NCBI GenBank assembly: GCA_013339895.1
Contig: JABACO010000003.1
Coordinates: forward strand, 11,155,849 to 11,219,848
DNA length: 64,000 nucleotides
From: Ephydatia muelleri
Taxonomy: Eukaryota > Porifera > Demospongiae > Spongillida > Spongillidae
Direction of reading: 5' to 3'
Under the pieces are notes generated by a model that had not been told where the DNA came from, did no database searches, and saw only the letters and a list, made by a program, of their open reading frames with translations. This document shows, one piece after another, positions 24,501-37,910 of the stretch (positions are counted from its first letter, which is position 1; each line of letters starts with the position of its first letter). The translations under genes were made by a program, and so were the position numbers.

Positions 24501-27500
24501 TGGTGGTGGTGATGGTAGTGGTGATGGTGGGGTGATGAGATCATCAGAACTTTGAGCATGTGTGCACATCCCCACCGATAATATACAGGGGGGATTGACA
24601 ACGCATCATATTCACGAGAGATTGGCAATTTTTCGACCTCCTGTGAATCGTACCTGGCTTATAAGCGAGAACTGATTCTAAAACTCATTGGTTTGTTCGA
24701 ACTAGAAGAACTGTGTTTCCACATTCACCATCACAAGCACTACGTGTTGTCCATTTTTTGAAGGACTGCAAGTGCTCTGTTGTGCTGTCTTGAGTGTTAT
24801 TTTGCCCGAAATCTCAATTTTCGGGAGCAGTGTTTTATTATTATTTTTTGGTACAACAGTATCCATCCATTGGTGGTCTTTTATTCCTAAAAAAATCTCT
24901 ACATAGCGTTCAAGTTGACTGACATTGTTTGTAACGGCAGTGCTCAGAACCGCTCCAATAGAATGTTGGGTATGTGGGACAGTGTTGCCTATTGTCATGT
25001 AAGCTAGACCAGTAAATTTGACACTGTCCAGTAACTATTGGTTCATACATGTACATGTACATGTATATTAGCATCCCAAAGTATGCATATGCCTAGTTCG
25101 TACGGCAAAGGTAAGGTTTTCTGGTTACAAGCCCATTTTGCAGGCTACAGCTGGTTACAATGACTCATCGCCATCCTGTAACATCCTGTATTGATGAACG
25201 CTCTATTTGTGTACATGCATACATGCTTGGGTTGTGGAGTTTGATTAAGAAAGGTGTTCAACTCCCTTGGCCCTGTCGGTCACTTGACACACACACATGT
25301 ACATGTACTCTGCTCACCTCCTTGCTCATTCGTCCAGTGGAAGAACACATTCATTGTCCCTACCTCTGTCACCTGAAGATGACAGAGATGGCTAACAGCA
25401 CATCAAACCTGACAATATACATGTAGCCAATCACACCCAGCACACCAGACACACGCACTCACACCACACTAATTCTCTACACAGCACACAAACATGCCAG
25501 ACACATTCACACAACACACACATGTCCCTGTAGCAAAATTGTGCAATAGAGCAACATTTCCTTACAAACCGTGCAATCAAAATTGCTGCTTGAAAATTGA
25601 AGCCCACACGATCAAGAAAAGACGCTGAAGAAAATTGAAGCCCACACAACCAAGAAAAGATGCTGAAGCTTAGATCTAAGGAATCGGACTGACAACTGTA
25701 AAGGATCACAACTGCAGCAGCTAAAAAGCCAACACAAGTTTTCAGTTTTAAAACTATGTTCTACAAGCGATAAATATTACATCACATTGGATCCCCCCTA
25801 CCCCTCATAAGGCGGAAGAATGTAATTGGATAAGACTTCTAGCACCATACACATATACAGTACATACATCGGTTGAGAATTCAATCCATATAAAGAAGTT
25901 ACACTGTTAGACATCTGTAATTCGTGTAGTGTTACAGGAAGGCAGAGTGCTCATGTGCAGATCAGGCTGCAAGGGTGGACTAAAGCAGCAAACACAGACC
26001 ATCTGCTCAAGCAGGTGCTGAGCAATGGAGCATTGGGAACTGGATTGGCCTCACGAAAGTATTTACCTCTGGGGTCGTAAGGCTCAATACGCTTTTTCCA
26101 ACTATCTGATACATGCATGCCTGTAGCCTGCAATACCAAGTTTGACACAGTACATGTCAAGACGAGCGAAAGCTAGGTGTGTCTAATAAAGCAGCCTTGG
26201 TCGCATCGTTGGGTCACAAATTTTTGGTTGAATATAGTACAGTATGTTGGTGTGGCATTGGTGTGCAGAGAGACACTGCAACCGTAGCTACACAGGCACG
26301 CAAGACAGTACATGCAACTAGGTTATCTGTAAACAGTGCAAGAGAAAGAGAAGTACACGTGCAATAACAGTATACATGTTGGTGCCGGCCATCTTGAATG
26401 CCAAGTACTCTACACACTTGCCTGTCGGTCCTCTCCGAGAAGCCACAACACTTGATTGCAACCTTTAGTCTCCGCGATCTTCTGGACACGAATGGTGGGG
26501 CCATAGTTGCTATAGAAACCAAGGAAGTGGAAAAAAAAGAAAAAAAAACCTGAATTGGGATTGTCCTGTGTGCAAGGCCAATATGGCTGCGTGCACACAC
26601 ACTGTGCAGCAGCAGACATACATTGCAGGAGCAAAATGGCATCATCCAACGTTTGATTGGTATAGCAATTTGCACGAGAGTTCAGCAATGAGCCAAGAGT
26701 CTAGCTACATGTCACACTTCCAGCATGCATGTACCCCACATGCACATGTACATGTAAGTACTACCACTAGCAATATCACATAGAACATGCTTATCTGTCC
26801 ATATAGAAAGCTAGCTCTGTCCATATACACAGCTAGCTGTCCATATACACTGTACACAGCTAGCTCTGTCCATATAGACATCTAGTTCTGTCACATACAA
26901 AGCTAGCTCTGTCCATATACACAGCTAGCTCTGTCCTTATACACAGCTAGCTGTCCATATACACAGCTAGCTCTGTCCTTATACACAGCTAGCTCTGTCC
27001 TTATACACAGCTAGCTCTGTCCTTATACACAGCTAGCTCTGTCCTTATACACAGCTAGCTCTGTCCATATACACAGCTAGCCATAGTGAAACTACTGTAT
27101 ATGTAACTACTCAGAGATTCTCAACAAATGTGAGCAACAATCATGTCACTTGGTCTTTACAACTTTGCATGACAGCAAACGTGCAGATCAAACCTCTGAT
27201 TCTAATTTCTACCACCATGTACTCCTTGTACCCTCTACGACCATGTACCCCTGTACCCTCTACCACCATGTACCCCCTACCACCTTGTACCCCCTACCAC
27301 CATGTACCCCCTACCACCTTGTACCCCCTACCACCATGTACCCCCTACCACCTTGTACCCCCTACCACCTTGTACCCTCTACCACCATGTACCCTCTACC
27401 ACCATGTACCCCCTTGTACCCTCTACCACCATGTACCCCCTACCACCTGGTACCCTCTACCACCATGTACCCCCTACCACCTTGTACCCTCTACCACCTT

Positions 27501-28879
27501 GTACCCCCTTGTACCCCCTACCACCTTGTACCCTCTACCACCTTGTACCCCCTTGTACCCTCTACCACCATGTACCCACTTGTACCCCTACCACAATGCA
27601 TGCTACAACTCACCCCCCAATCTTGGTATCGCCAACGCCCCCAGGCCATGCCCTGATGTATTTTGGGTCCGCGTAGAGGGAGACAGGAGAGAAGATGCTG
27701 CTAGGGTCGTCCTTATTCTTCTTGAAGTAAGGCCCCACAGGGCACATGATGCAGTACAGGAGAGCACTCTGACTGGCGTTGACCCCAATGAACGGCTAGT
27801 GAAGAGGTAAATGGAGTGGGTAAGGAGACATGGGGACCAGGAGGCAATAAGGCATGGGGACCAGGAGGCAATAAGGCAAGGGGACCAGAGAGTATGCAAC
27901 AAGCACGGGGACCAGGAGGCAATAAGGCATGGGGACCAGGAGGCAATAAGGCAAGGGGACCAGGAGGCAATAAGGCATGGGGACCAGGAGGCAATAAGGC
28001 AAGGGGACCAGGAGAATGCAATAAGACACGGATGAGGCAACACAGCATGAGTGAGGAAGGGGGACGATAGATGGTTGGGCACGGGAGGTGAGATGAGGGG
28101 GGGGGGGGGGGGCGGGGAAAGGTATAAGCATGGACTGGTAAAGATAGGCCATTAAATTTTCAGACCTGCATGTACATTGAATCTGATCTGCCAGATGTTC
28201 ATTCATTACCTAACAGCATATCACATGTTCTCAGGCATACATGCAGTTTTTTATTTTTTTAGCACTCATACCACAGGCCAAATAAGTCAATACAACATTT
28301 GGCAAAATGGCCGTACAATGTGTGAGCCAACAACTATCACTTGACACAGTGCAATCCATGCATCACCTGCTGCTGTACATGTACTTCTATAGAGACAAGA
28401 GGTTTTGTAACAAAGTACAACATGTGTTGAAACTGTTGGCCAATTATACCGTTAACACATGCACATGCTATGAAGCACCAGCTGACATTACCAGACGATG
28501 AACGCATTGATTTAGCCTCCACTACACACATTTAACATGCACACGATACTTTTATACACTGCAATGGCAAAATCTAATTTAAACACATGGGACACTCCTC
28601 TGCACTTCCATTATAACACACTTGGCTTCACCCCAACTCACCCCAACTCCCCCCACTCCCAACATTTCCTCCCTTTTGGCTCTACCCTTCCCATCCTCCT
28701 CCCTCCCCTCCTATTCCTCCTCCCTCTTGGCTCAGGTGTCATCCACACCTCATTCTCACCTGTGTGCCGATGAAGGTGGGTCTGAGGTAGAGGGAGCAGT
28801 CCTTGGCCTTTGGGACCCAGTCCTTGTCCAGACGAATCAAATCCTTGATGCACTCCAGGAACTCTGCACCGTCAAATTC
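21588..28879 (-). CDS. BCAT: Branched-chain amino-acid aminotransferase, nine 3' exons (5' end missing)
   Basis: Exons on the minus strand: 28760-28879, 27614-27795, 26422-26509, 25318-25372, 24145-24230, 22609-22677, 22240-22311, 22057-22131 and 21588-21629 (TGA). All phases agree. The protein reads [136 protein letters not shown] and [13 protein letters not shown]. This is the fold-type IV PLP enzyme that transfers the amino group of Leu, Ile and Val to 2-oxoglutarate. The Lys in GDTKIGG should bind PLP. The redox CxxC of human BCATs is SxxC here. The first roughly 100 codons are absent and probably lie in the N gap. The 26421 intron uses a GC donor. Cytosolic or mitochondrial location cannot be told without the N-terminus. 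Confidence 0.96.
24024..24123. repeat. 15-bp minisatellite in an aminotransferase intron
   Basis: About six or seven units of GTGGATATGGGGACA with GT/AG variants. The array lies just downstream (minus sense) of the exon 24145-24230. Confidence 0.85.
24411..24533. repeat. (GGT)n array with GAT and AGT interruptions
   Basis: A trinucleotide array in an aminotransferase intron. The poly-His and poly-Pro open frames across it are artefacts. Confidence 0.9.
26808..27082. repeat. 22-bp minisatellite, CTAGCTCTGTCC(A/T)TATACACAG
   Basis: About a dozen units; the first half is degenerate and the second half (26935-27082) is regular. It lies in the intron between exons 26422-26509 and 27614-27795. 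Confidence 0.9.
27217..27595. repeat. 17-bp minisatellite, CTACCACC(A/T)TGTACCCC
   Basis: More than twenty units, with shorter variants CCCTTGTACC. It lies 19 bp from the donor of exon 27614-27795, so array length could affect splicing. Pro/Thr/Tyr open frames here are artefacts. Confidence 0.9.
27825..28020. repeat. 24-bp minisatellite, GACCAGGAGGCAATAAGGCA(T/A)GGG
   Basis: Seven or eight units, two unit types alternating (GGCATGGG and GGCAAGGG). It begins about 30 bp from the acceptor of exon 27614-27795. Alternation suggests a higher-order 48-bp unit. Confidence 0.9.
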
Positions 28880-29665
28880 CTACAAAAATCATGCAGATTG
28901 AAATACAGAGGCTGTCATGACAAATTAAATGCATCACATTCCAACACCTGGATTGTACGCCAATCTTGACACATCACTCCTAACAATGCAGTGTGCATAC
29001 AAATTTATTTCCGTCAAACCCCGACAGCTCTACGTGGAACCCTGTTTGCAAATGAACTGCCAGACTGGCCTTTGCCAGGACAAGGCACACACCAGACATA
29101 GTTGCATGGTCTCGATATACAAGTAGTTCCTAGTTGGTAGTATGAGTCACCTTGAGTTGTGCTCCCCAAAACACTTCACACATTTGGTAAGCACATTAAT
29201 TTCTAAAACAACCCATGCGCACACACTTGCAGACTCATACATGCACACGCATACATACATAAACGTGCACGCCCACACAGCCCACACAGCACACACACAC
29301 ACACATACGTGCACACACGCATGCACACACACGTACGAATACATACACACACGTGCACACACACGCATGCACACACACATACGAATACATACACACACGT
29401 GCACACACACACATGCACACACACATATGAATACATACACACACATACACACACGCATTACACACACAAAACAACATGTTGCACGAACTCCCCACAAGTC
29501 ATCGTGGCTAACAGGGTTGTACTGGCGGTTTTGTAATGATGCTTGCAAGGCAACCGTTTAGCTTTCTGCACACAGACACAGCTGAATCAGGATGGCTTAC
29601 ATCAGCCATCACTTGACTATGCCCACCTACATGTACTGCACACATGCCAAAAGCTAAACTCCAGA
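28880..29665. other. Upstream of the known aminotransferase exons; CA-rich
   Basis: I searched the minus strand for the missing 5' exons and found none that fit. A CA-rich degenerate tract fills 29217-29470. The last bases before the N gap encode nothing recognisable. Confidence 0.45.
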
Positions 29666-30665
29666 NNNNNNNNNNNNNNNNNNNNNNNNNNNNNNNNNNN
29701 NNNNNNNNNNNNNNNNNNNNNNNNNNNNNNNNNNNNNNNNNNNNNNNNNNNNNNNNNNNNNNNNNNNNNNNNNNNNNNNNNNNNNNNNNNNNNNNNNNNN
29801 NNNNNNNNNNNNNNNNNNNNNNNNNNNNNNNNNNNNNNNNNNNNNNNNNNNNNNNNNNNNNNNNNNNNNNNNNNNNNNNNNNNNNNNNNNNNNNNNNNNN
29901 NNNNNNNNNNNNNNNNNNNNNNNNNNNNNNNNNNNNNNNNNNNNNNNNNNNNNNNNNNNNNNNNNNNNNNNNNNNNNNNNNNNNNNNNNNNNNNNNNNNN
30001 NNNNNNNNNNNNNNNNNNNNNNNNNNNNNNNNNNNNNNNNNNNNNNNNNNNNNNNNNNNNNNNNNNNNNNNNNNNNNNNNNNNNNNNNNNNNNNNNNNNN
30101 NNNNNNNNNNNNNNNNNNNNNNNNNNNNNNNNNNNNNNNNNNNNNNNNNNNNNNNNNNNNNNNNNNNNNNNNNNNNNNNNNNNNNNNNNNNNNNNNNNNN
30201 NNNNNNNNNNNNNNNNNNNNNNNNNNNNNNNNNNNNNNNNNNNNNNNNNNNNNNNNNNNNNNNNNNNNNNNNNNNNNNNNNNNNNNNNNNNNNNNNNNNN
30301 NNNNNNNNNNNNNNNNNNNNNNNNNNNNNNNNNNNNNNNNNNNNNNNNNNNNNNNNNNNNNNNNNNNNNNNNNNNNNNNNNNNNNNNNNNNNNNNNNNNN
30401 NNNNNNNNNNNNNNNNNNNNNNNNNNNNNNNNNNNNNNNNNNNNNNNNNNNNNNNNNNNNNNNNNNNNNNNNNNNNNNNNNNNNNNNNNNNNNNNNNNNN
30501 NNNNNNNNNNNNNNNNNNNNNNNNNNNNNNNNNNNNNNNNNNNNNNNNNNNNNNNNNNNNNNNNNNNNNNNNNNNNNNNNNNNNNNNNNNNNNNNNNNNN
30601 NNNNNNNNNNNNNNNNNNNNNNNNNNNNNNNNNNNNNNNNNNNNNNNNNNNNNNNNNNNNNNNNN
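29666..30665. other. Assembly gap of exactly 1000 N
   Basis: The run of N has the round length 1000 and separates the aminotransferase gene from block B. The missing 5' exons of that gene may lie here. Open frames that cross it are artefacts. Confidence 0.98.
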
Positions 30666-31412
30666 AATCTGATCTGATTACATAAATACATACTCGTTGC
30701 TAAATACACACTACATATAGCGTACTGTCCAGCATAGAACACTAAACATGACACACACAAACATGCACACACTGACATGCACACATCACCATTATTACTC
30801 TGGACCCATTCATCAGTGGAAATAATGCCCCATTACTTTGAACAGTTATGGTGGTCAAGATTCATACGTTGCACATGCAAGAGGCTTGGGGTGGGGCGCA
30901 GAGGTAATTGGTTCGATTGTGCTCTTGATATATGCTTCCTTATATTAATAATCCATATCCTTGAAGACGTGATGCTTCATTCGTGCCGCATAATTATACT
31001 GATGCACAAAAAATTGCCTTCAAGTTTTACATCATGATTCAGTGGACAATTCAATGTGCACACACGGTCAGAGTTGAAAAACAAGAGGAGAAAGGAAACA
31101 GCAAAGAGGCTTGCAACATTGTCATTAGGCAATATAGTAAGTCTAGCTGCAGCTGTAGAGATTCTTAATACTGTGCGGTGAAAGTTAAGTTGATAACGAA
31201 TAGAGTTATTACAAGTTTCCGTTTAGCTTAGCTGAATCTGGCTACAGACACTTAATATTCGTTTCAGAAAGTGCAGAAAAAATGATAGCCACATGCAGTG
31301 CCACCTTTGCGTCCAGGCATGGTACGACACGATGCACGATGTAATGGTTGCAATAACTTAGAATGATTTTACGAAATCTACACTGACATGATTGCATATA
31401 CAGTGTACATCT

Positions 31413-31460
31413 ACACACCACACACACACACACACACCACACACACACACACACACAACA

Positions 31461-31497
<37 letters not shown>
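31413..31497. repeat. (CA)n microsatellite, block B, interrupted
   Basis: This is the counterpart of 2294-2387, shorter and broken by short interruptions. Length and purity differ between the two haplotype-like copies. Confidence 0.9.
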
Positions 31498-31499
<2 letters not shown>

Positions 31500-33429
31500 G
31501 CACGCACACCGGGGGATTAAAGATTTCTACGATCTCAAATAGTTTCCAGGTTGCTTTGTCACAGTTCTGAAGTGGGTTGTTGCTCAGTGGTAAGTACAGC
31601 GTTCACTTCAGAGAGAAAGATCGAGACACTTCCCAACATATTCGACAAAAACATTATATAAAACTTTTTTGTTGTGTGTCACATGTTATACGATGTGTTC
31701 ATGCATTGACTTGTGCTGCTTTTATGTGCATAATTAGAATTATGTGTGGATTAATCAATTGTGCTGATTTCCCCTGGTCCTTTAATATGGGTCATCTGGG
31801 TAGTATAAAACACTCACAAGTTTAAAACATCAGCTATACATTTCTCTGCTTTTTTGCTTGTCCTCAAAGGTCAGCTACAGTTCATCATTCTATAATAATA
31901 AGGAATTCATCCCATGCCTTCAGAATGTGACTTCTCCCACTTGAGCGCAATTTGGTCACGCGGCGCTTCATTATCAATAGATATTGTGCATCATGGGATG
32001 ACGGACGAATATCCAAGGATAGTAAATAAATATAATTCCGTGGCATATCACTATTTTAAACTCCCCCTACTTACAAAGAACAATGAACGCGATTATGCGG
32101 AGGTGTGGCTATACGTCACTCTGCCGCGTGTGCCCTTCTCATTTATAAAACACATACATGACATTCGATACCGGCTGAAAATGACGGAGAAACTGCTAGG
32201 CCATACATCACATCGTCGTGCTTGGAATAATCACATACCATTTGGCTTCTGGGGCTTCGCCTTACAAAGCTCCAACCCTCCTCTCGCCCGCTTGAGAGTG
32301 TGTGTGTTATAATTTCCAGGAGCCTTCCCCCCCCCCCCCCCCCCCATTTTCAGGGATGTTAAGAAGGCACAGCATACCTTTGGACTTCTGGCTATCTTAC
32401 CTGAAAATCTATTCCAAAGCTCGCACTATCGAGTTCAATGTACAAAATTCGTATAAAGACTGATAATAATATTAAGTTAACTCATGGCTAATATAGAATT
32501 AATTAACAAAAGGAATGTGCCATAAATGTAAAATCGTAGTGACATCATTTAGTGTTTGCAGTAGCGTATCCGAAATGAGCTAGGAGAGGTATCGAGCCCT
32601 GAGATTTTCCTCACGTAGTATCTGTGTTGAATTGCAATACTGCAGTGGTTGAAATGGCGGTCGGCCAATGGCCATTTTCCGGGCATTTGAGCTAAATGAC
32701 CGACCAAATGTGCTATTGATTTTACATTATGACCGGTCAATTACATGCATAACATGTCAACACACAATGCAATTTTAGTTGATAATAGTATTCATGTCCA
32801 CAACAGCTGCGTTGCGTAATTACAATTGCGAACATGTGACGTGCAAAAAGTTACTTATCGTTTGTACGCAAACGGAAACATTACGCGATGTGTTTACAAT
32901 TACACGCGATCCCTACGCGTGTAAGCTATTGGTGTTGATAAGGTGTTCATTAACGCAATTGAGGTAATTCCCACGTACGCTTGCGCAGTTGCGTTTAGGA
33001 GCACATGCACGCGTTTATACACGTATAGTTCGAGGTTCTATTAGCAGGCGTGAGCGATCAGAATGACTTTCCGACACCAGCCGAGATTAATGGAGGAGCA
33101 AAATGAACAATTGAGTAGATTTAATGCATGTAATTATTTATAGGTGATCATTCGAAATTTGTATGCGATAATATCATGTACCGTAGAAACGCGTTCCGTA
33201 CTAACGAGTAGCACTTATACACGATAATTGAAAGCAGCCTATGAACTACGCGTTCACTACGCGTACATATTGCGTTTAAACGCGCATAACGTGATTTTGA
33301 ACGAAACGAAACGTGGTACTATTTTAGTTATAATAGTATTCATGTACCACAATAGCTCGTTTAAGGCGGTAAGTAGAATCATAGTATAGTAATGAAGCGT
33401 GCAAATATAGATCCTGAAGCCTAGGATAA

Positions 33430-34980
33430 AACGACGCGCAGTTTCTCACGCGACATTTCTGAAATGGTAAAAGGAATTTGACAAAGAATGTTGCACGTTC
33501 TCATGGCTGGATTGCGACGTAGAAGGTAAGAGTGTGACAAAGCTGAAGTGCTTGGAATGCACGAAGTTTGAAACCAGGATTGTCGGACGGAGGAACTTCA
33601 GCAACAAATAGATTGCGGGGGCTAATTCTATCCGAACCAGCAGCATCAAAGATCACGCTATTACTGATCAACACAACCATGCAATGACTCTCAAAAAGAA
33701 CAAACCACAATCCCATGGAGAAGGGCGCCCTATTGCCTAAGTTCTTCAACAGATACCCAGATGATGGATTTGCCAAGCTGCAAAAGAAATAGTCTATTTT
33801 GCTGTTAGTCCTAGCAGCTTCTGTTCCAATTCCAACAAATGATTTGCAGTGTTATGGATTGATGGCTTGAAGACCAATCCTTTTTAGTGCACTCTGCAAG
33901 CATTCGAAAAGCCCTACAGCTGTGACAGCTTGAGGTCTCCCTATAGCAAAGAACATCATCCTAGTATGAACTTTCTCATCTCTTTGGCATGATGCAAGTT
34001 TTTTTTATTTTGCTAAAATATCTTTTTGATTCAGCAACATAATGGCAAAAGGTTTTACCAGCATTTGTATTGGTGTATTAAGTACCAATTTTTATCCATT
34101 CCGTGCTTCAAGTTCACACAGTGCCTGATACTTTAATTGATAATGCAAGTTTCTCTGTCATTGCTGCAGCTGGTTTGAAGGGATTAGTGGGAAAGAATTA
34201 CCATGGATTTTCTGGGATGTGGTGTCTTGCACACAGAGCAGAGTTAGCTATCAAGGATGCACTCAAGTCCTCCACTTTTGACCAAATTGATGATATGATT
34301 ACTTCGGCTAATTACATTTATGATAAGTCACCAAAAAAGTGCAGCGAGCTGGAGGGTATCATATCATATTGGAAGCAGTTTTTGTAAATTTGATTATTCT
34401 GGTGTTAGAGCATTACAGGCTATTGGAACTAGGTGGGTCGCACACAAGGTAAATGCAATGAAGCGAGTTCTTTCAAAATGTGGTGCTTACACAAGCCACC
34501 TTGCTGCATTATATTGATAGAGGACACTACAACAAAATCACAACACCATTCCAAGCTACAGGGATATCTCAAAAATGGATAGATGCTAAATGTGTTCTAG
34601 GATGCGCTTTTTCAGACCTCTTACAACCATGTGCTACATTTTGCAACCCGATGGCCTAATATACTAATCCTTGGTAGACTTCTTTTTACTCTAACTGCAT
34701 CCAATGTGGACAGGATCGTTTCCACCTTGAAACTTCTGAAAGGTGATAGGCGATCAAGAATGGGGAATGATACGTTGGAGAGGCTTTGAATGCTGATGAC
34801 ATTCCATTGAAGGACTTCAACCCAGATGACATGCAGCATCCAAAAGTGGTGGAATGCCAAATGTAGAAGACCAGTCAGGAAATCTCATATATGGTGAAGA
34901 TGATGAAGTTGAAGATGATGAGCCTGATGATGAATCCTGTACCAACATGCTTGATGGCTGGGATGAATTTGCATATGATT
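33430..34980 (+). pseudogene. Degraded hAT-type element with TTF-type zinc finger (block B)
   Basis: This is the counterpart of the block A relic. The middle frame is cleaner here: 34103-34387 reads through FSGMWCLAHRAEL and YDKSPKKCSEL without a shift. The same TAG interrupts the zinc finger at 33609-33611. The C-terminal part is shifted where this copy lacks a base near 34773. The parent family is the ZNF862/KIAA1586-like hAT group; no terminal repeats were identified. Confidence 0.75.
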
Positions 34981-35797
34981 GAGTTTACCAGGTAGTGTTA
35001 TCAGCACATTTTATTATATGTATCAGTAGGGTTGTACTCTTAACTAATACTGACATGCGATGACCAGGCAAAACAGGCCAATGGCCAGCCAATTTACATA
35101 TTGACTGGCCATTTGTCTGGCCATTTCTGACAAACTATTTCTACTACTGTTCAATACGAGTTAATAATACGATGTACGTACATTGCGTCAGATATCAACG
35201 CATCACGTAATTTATGTCGAATATTTCCGTAAAACCTGTCTACCAACATGGCGGATCATATGAGAAATGGCCCATACATAGGCGGTCATCTTGCTTTTTT
35301 TTTCAAATTGAATTTCAAACACGTTTATAATTTACAATAAATCAGACTGATTGTGAATCTGTGCTTTATAAGATTATACCATTAACCATTCGTAAACTAC
35401 AATCAAGACAAAAATTTAATTTCTACCGCGCATAATTTATTCATAAATGAAGTAGTCATTTCGTAATTGCGTCATCTTAGAAAAAGGTATAATTATTAAT
35501 ATTATGTCGGCTAGCTAGTAGTGGTTAACGGTTATAAACTTTTGTCTGTAACGTAACTTAACTATCAATACAATTTGAATTACAATTAGATACACAAATT
35601 AAAATTAACTTATCGGCACTGGAGATGTGGAGCGCAACAATTAGGCACAATGATGCATGCAGGGATCGAACTACGTATGCTCTTCATGCTTTCATCTTCT
35701 GAGACGCAGGTGTTATGGTGAGTATACTGTAGTAGCGTAGGGTATGTTCGGCAGTGGGTAGTGTTCGGCCCTATTGCATATCTTGGAAGGAGTAGAT

Positions 35798-36200
35798 ATG
35801 GCCTTCTCCCTATACTAGTACAGTTGGCTATCTCTCTATAATGGTGGACATCTCCCTGTACTATAACCAGTGGTAGCCTTCCCCCTTTTACTCCCGAACC
35901 GTAAATTGCCCGTCTCCTTATACTGTTGGTCTTCTTCCTTTATTGTTAGACTGGTGGCCTTCTCCCTGTACTGCTGGTCTTCTCCCTATACTGTTCGCCT
36001 TGTCTTTATACTTTGGCCTTATACTGTTGATCTTCTCCCTATACTGTTCGCCTTCTCCCTATACTGTTGGCCTTCTCCCTATATACTGTTGGCTTTCTCC
36101 CTATACTATTGGCCTTTTCCCTATACTATTGGTCTTCTCCCTATTCTGGTGGCCTTGTTGAGTGTGGATATGGTATACTGTTGGCTTTCTCCCTGGGTTA
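35798..36200. repeat. Degenerate tandem array of CTCCCTATACTG units (block B)
   Basis: This is the block B counterpart of 6705-7110, with the same order of variant units and minor indels. Confidence 0.8.
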
Positions 36201-36249
36201 TTCAAATTAGGGGCAAACCAGGGGTGGATAGGGGGTGGGAGTGGTAAAT

Positions 36250-37910
36250 CCCTGCCCTGTCCAATACCATACACTGTATATGGACTACAACTGTTTTCAG
36301 CGTACATACTGGTACAGGCCTGCACATCTGGTGGGTGTGGCCAACGCAACTCCAGCAGCTTGAAGACATTACAAGCCATGCCCACATCCCAGGCTGCTCC
36401 CAATGTTACTGCTCTGAACGCTGTGACTGCACTGTCGGCCTGCTGATCCTGTGTGGATGGGGGGGGGGGGGGGGGGGGGGCAACTTTCTTGGGGAAACCC
36501 CACCCTTTGGAAGTGTTTGATATTCTGATTATTATATAACCCCAACCCCGATTTACTGTGAACACGACTTTGTATTTGTAGCCCGCTCACGCCGCATGCT
36601 GTGTAAGTAATGTAGGTGCCACACACCCTGTATTGCAATGAAAATCTATGTGAGGCACGTGTGTGTGTGTGTGTGTGTGAACATATGTATTCATGCATAC
36701 TCACATTCACACACACAAGCAGCATTTGCATGCATGTGTGCCATGTGCACATGATATGTGTGTGGGTTATGTGTTATGTGTTCAATTATATTCAACAAAG
36801 CCCCAAGTGGTCATTGACAACCACTTTGTATTTCTCACACCCTTAGCACCTGTGGGCCAAGCTCTCCCCTCATCCTCAATACCAATTCCTCTTCCATGTC
36901 CCTCCAATGGAATGCTTCCCTCCAACCCGACTATGTCATCACCGCCTACACCTTGCACCATCGAGTTCCCAGCCTTAAGTCCCAGTCAGAGATGTGGGCA
37001 CCTCCTTCGACTGTAGGGGCCTGGCTACATTCAGCGGGCACATGTTCCTTTGTGGTTTTATTAACCAGGCCACAGTCCAGTTCCATACCTACAACCCCAG
37101 CGGCATTCTCTTCTCAGATCAACAGTGTAATGACTGACATCCTGGAGGTGAAGCTTCATGGCGGGTTGCCATGGTTAATGTTTGCTCAATGTGGGCTCTG
37201 GACCAGCTGTCGTTGGATCCAACAGTACCAGAACCTTCAACGATGGTCAGTGGCACACTGTGAGTTTCAGAAATCGGATGTGGACTTGTACGTCGGTGCG
37301 AGTGTTGTGCAGTCCCCTCCTGTAACCTCTGTGATGGCCAGGGGTACGTGGTACTGTTTGAGCAGGCCTCCGATACCTTCTACGTCACCGTGGATACGGT
37401 GCATGCAGCGGCCATCACTGCCGTGATTGTCCCACTGCTGACCATGAAGTCTACTTTGAGGGATTTCCCAGCACGTCGAGCAAATATGGCATTGCAACCC
37501 CTTACAGCATGGTCTTATCCCCTCCTGAATGGTACATCGGGTGCGTGATTGTGTGTGCGTGTGTTGTGTGTCACTGACTTGTATACATGTACATGTATGT
37601 GTGATGTCATTGTGCTGTCTCCTCTTCCCCCTCCTTTCCCCAGCACCGGATGAATTTGATGCTGTGTCGGTGCAGAATGGGGCTCCACCTACATTATTGT
37701 GTCTTGGGACTTGCCAACTGACAGTAATGGCATCCTCATCAACTTCAGTTTGTATTGCAATGGTGCTCTGGCAGGTGTCCTGCCCCTTACTGTGATCAGC
37801 TACAACACCACCGGCCTCCTCCCTTCACTTTGTACATGTACATGTATGTCTTCTCTGCTACTGTGTGCAACATACGCAAATAACAGTGTGCATGGTACAT
37901 GTATATGATC
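36250..37910 (+). CDS. Laminin-G / fibronectin-III exons, usherin-like (block B, partial, frame-broken)
   Basis: This is the block B counterpart of 7150-8835. The first FN3 end is in one frame here (36162-36446, VQACTSGGCGQRNSSS). The laminin-G part has a shorter form near 37113 and 37270, and the last FN3 exon lacks a base near 37679, which shifts it. Because A and B break at different points, most of these shifts look like allelic or sequencing indels and not fixed lesions. Function is inferred from the domains only. Confidence 0.5.

Noticed and set aside
24333-24628. Poly-Pro and poly-His proteins
   Set aside because: They are frames of the GGT trinucleotide array inside an aminotransferase intron.
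25951-26160. Minus-strand frame with [18 protein letters not shown] as an extra aminotransferase exon
   Set aside because: Exons 26422-26509 and 25318-25372 join in phase with the expected family sequence, leaving no room for it.
27130-28206. Pro/Thr/Tyr-rich and Leu/Pro-rich open frames
   Set aside because: They are frames of the 17-bp and 24-bp minisatellites. The real coding here is the minus-strand exon 27614-27795.
29150-29195. Candidate 5' aminotransferase exon (VFWGAQLK)
   Set aside because: It has a weak donor and the residues do not fit the conserved region expected before EFDGAEF.
29543-30784. Long reading frames of 340-380 codons across the N gap
   Set aside because: They consist almost entirely of unknown bases. 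The same applies to 45421-46543.
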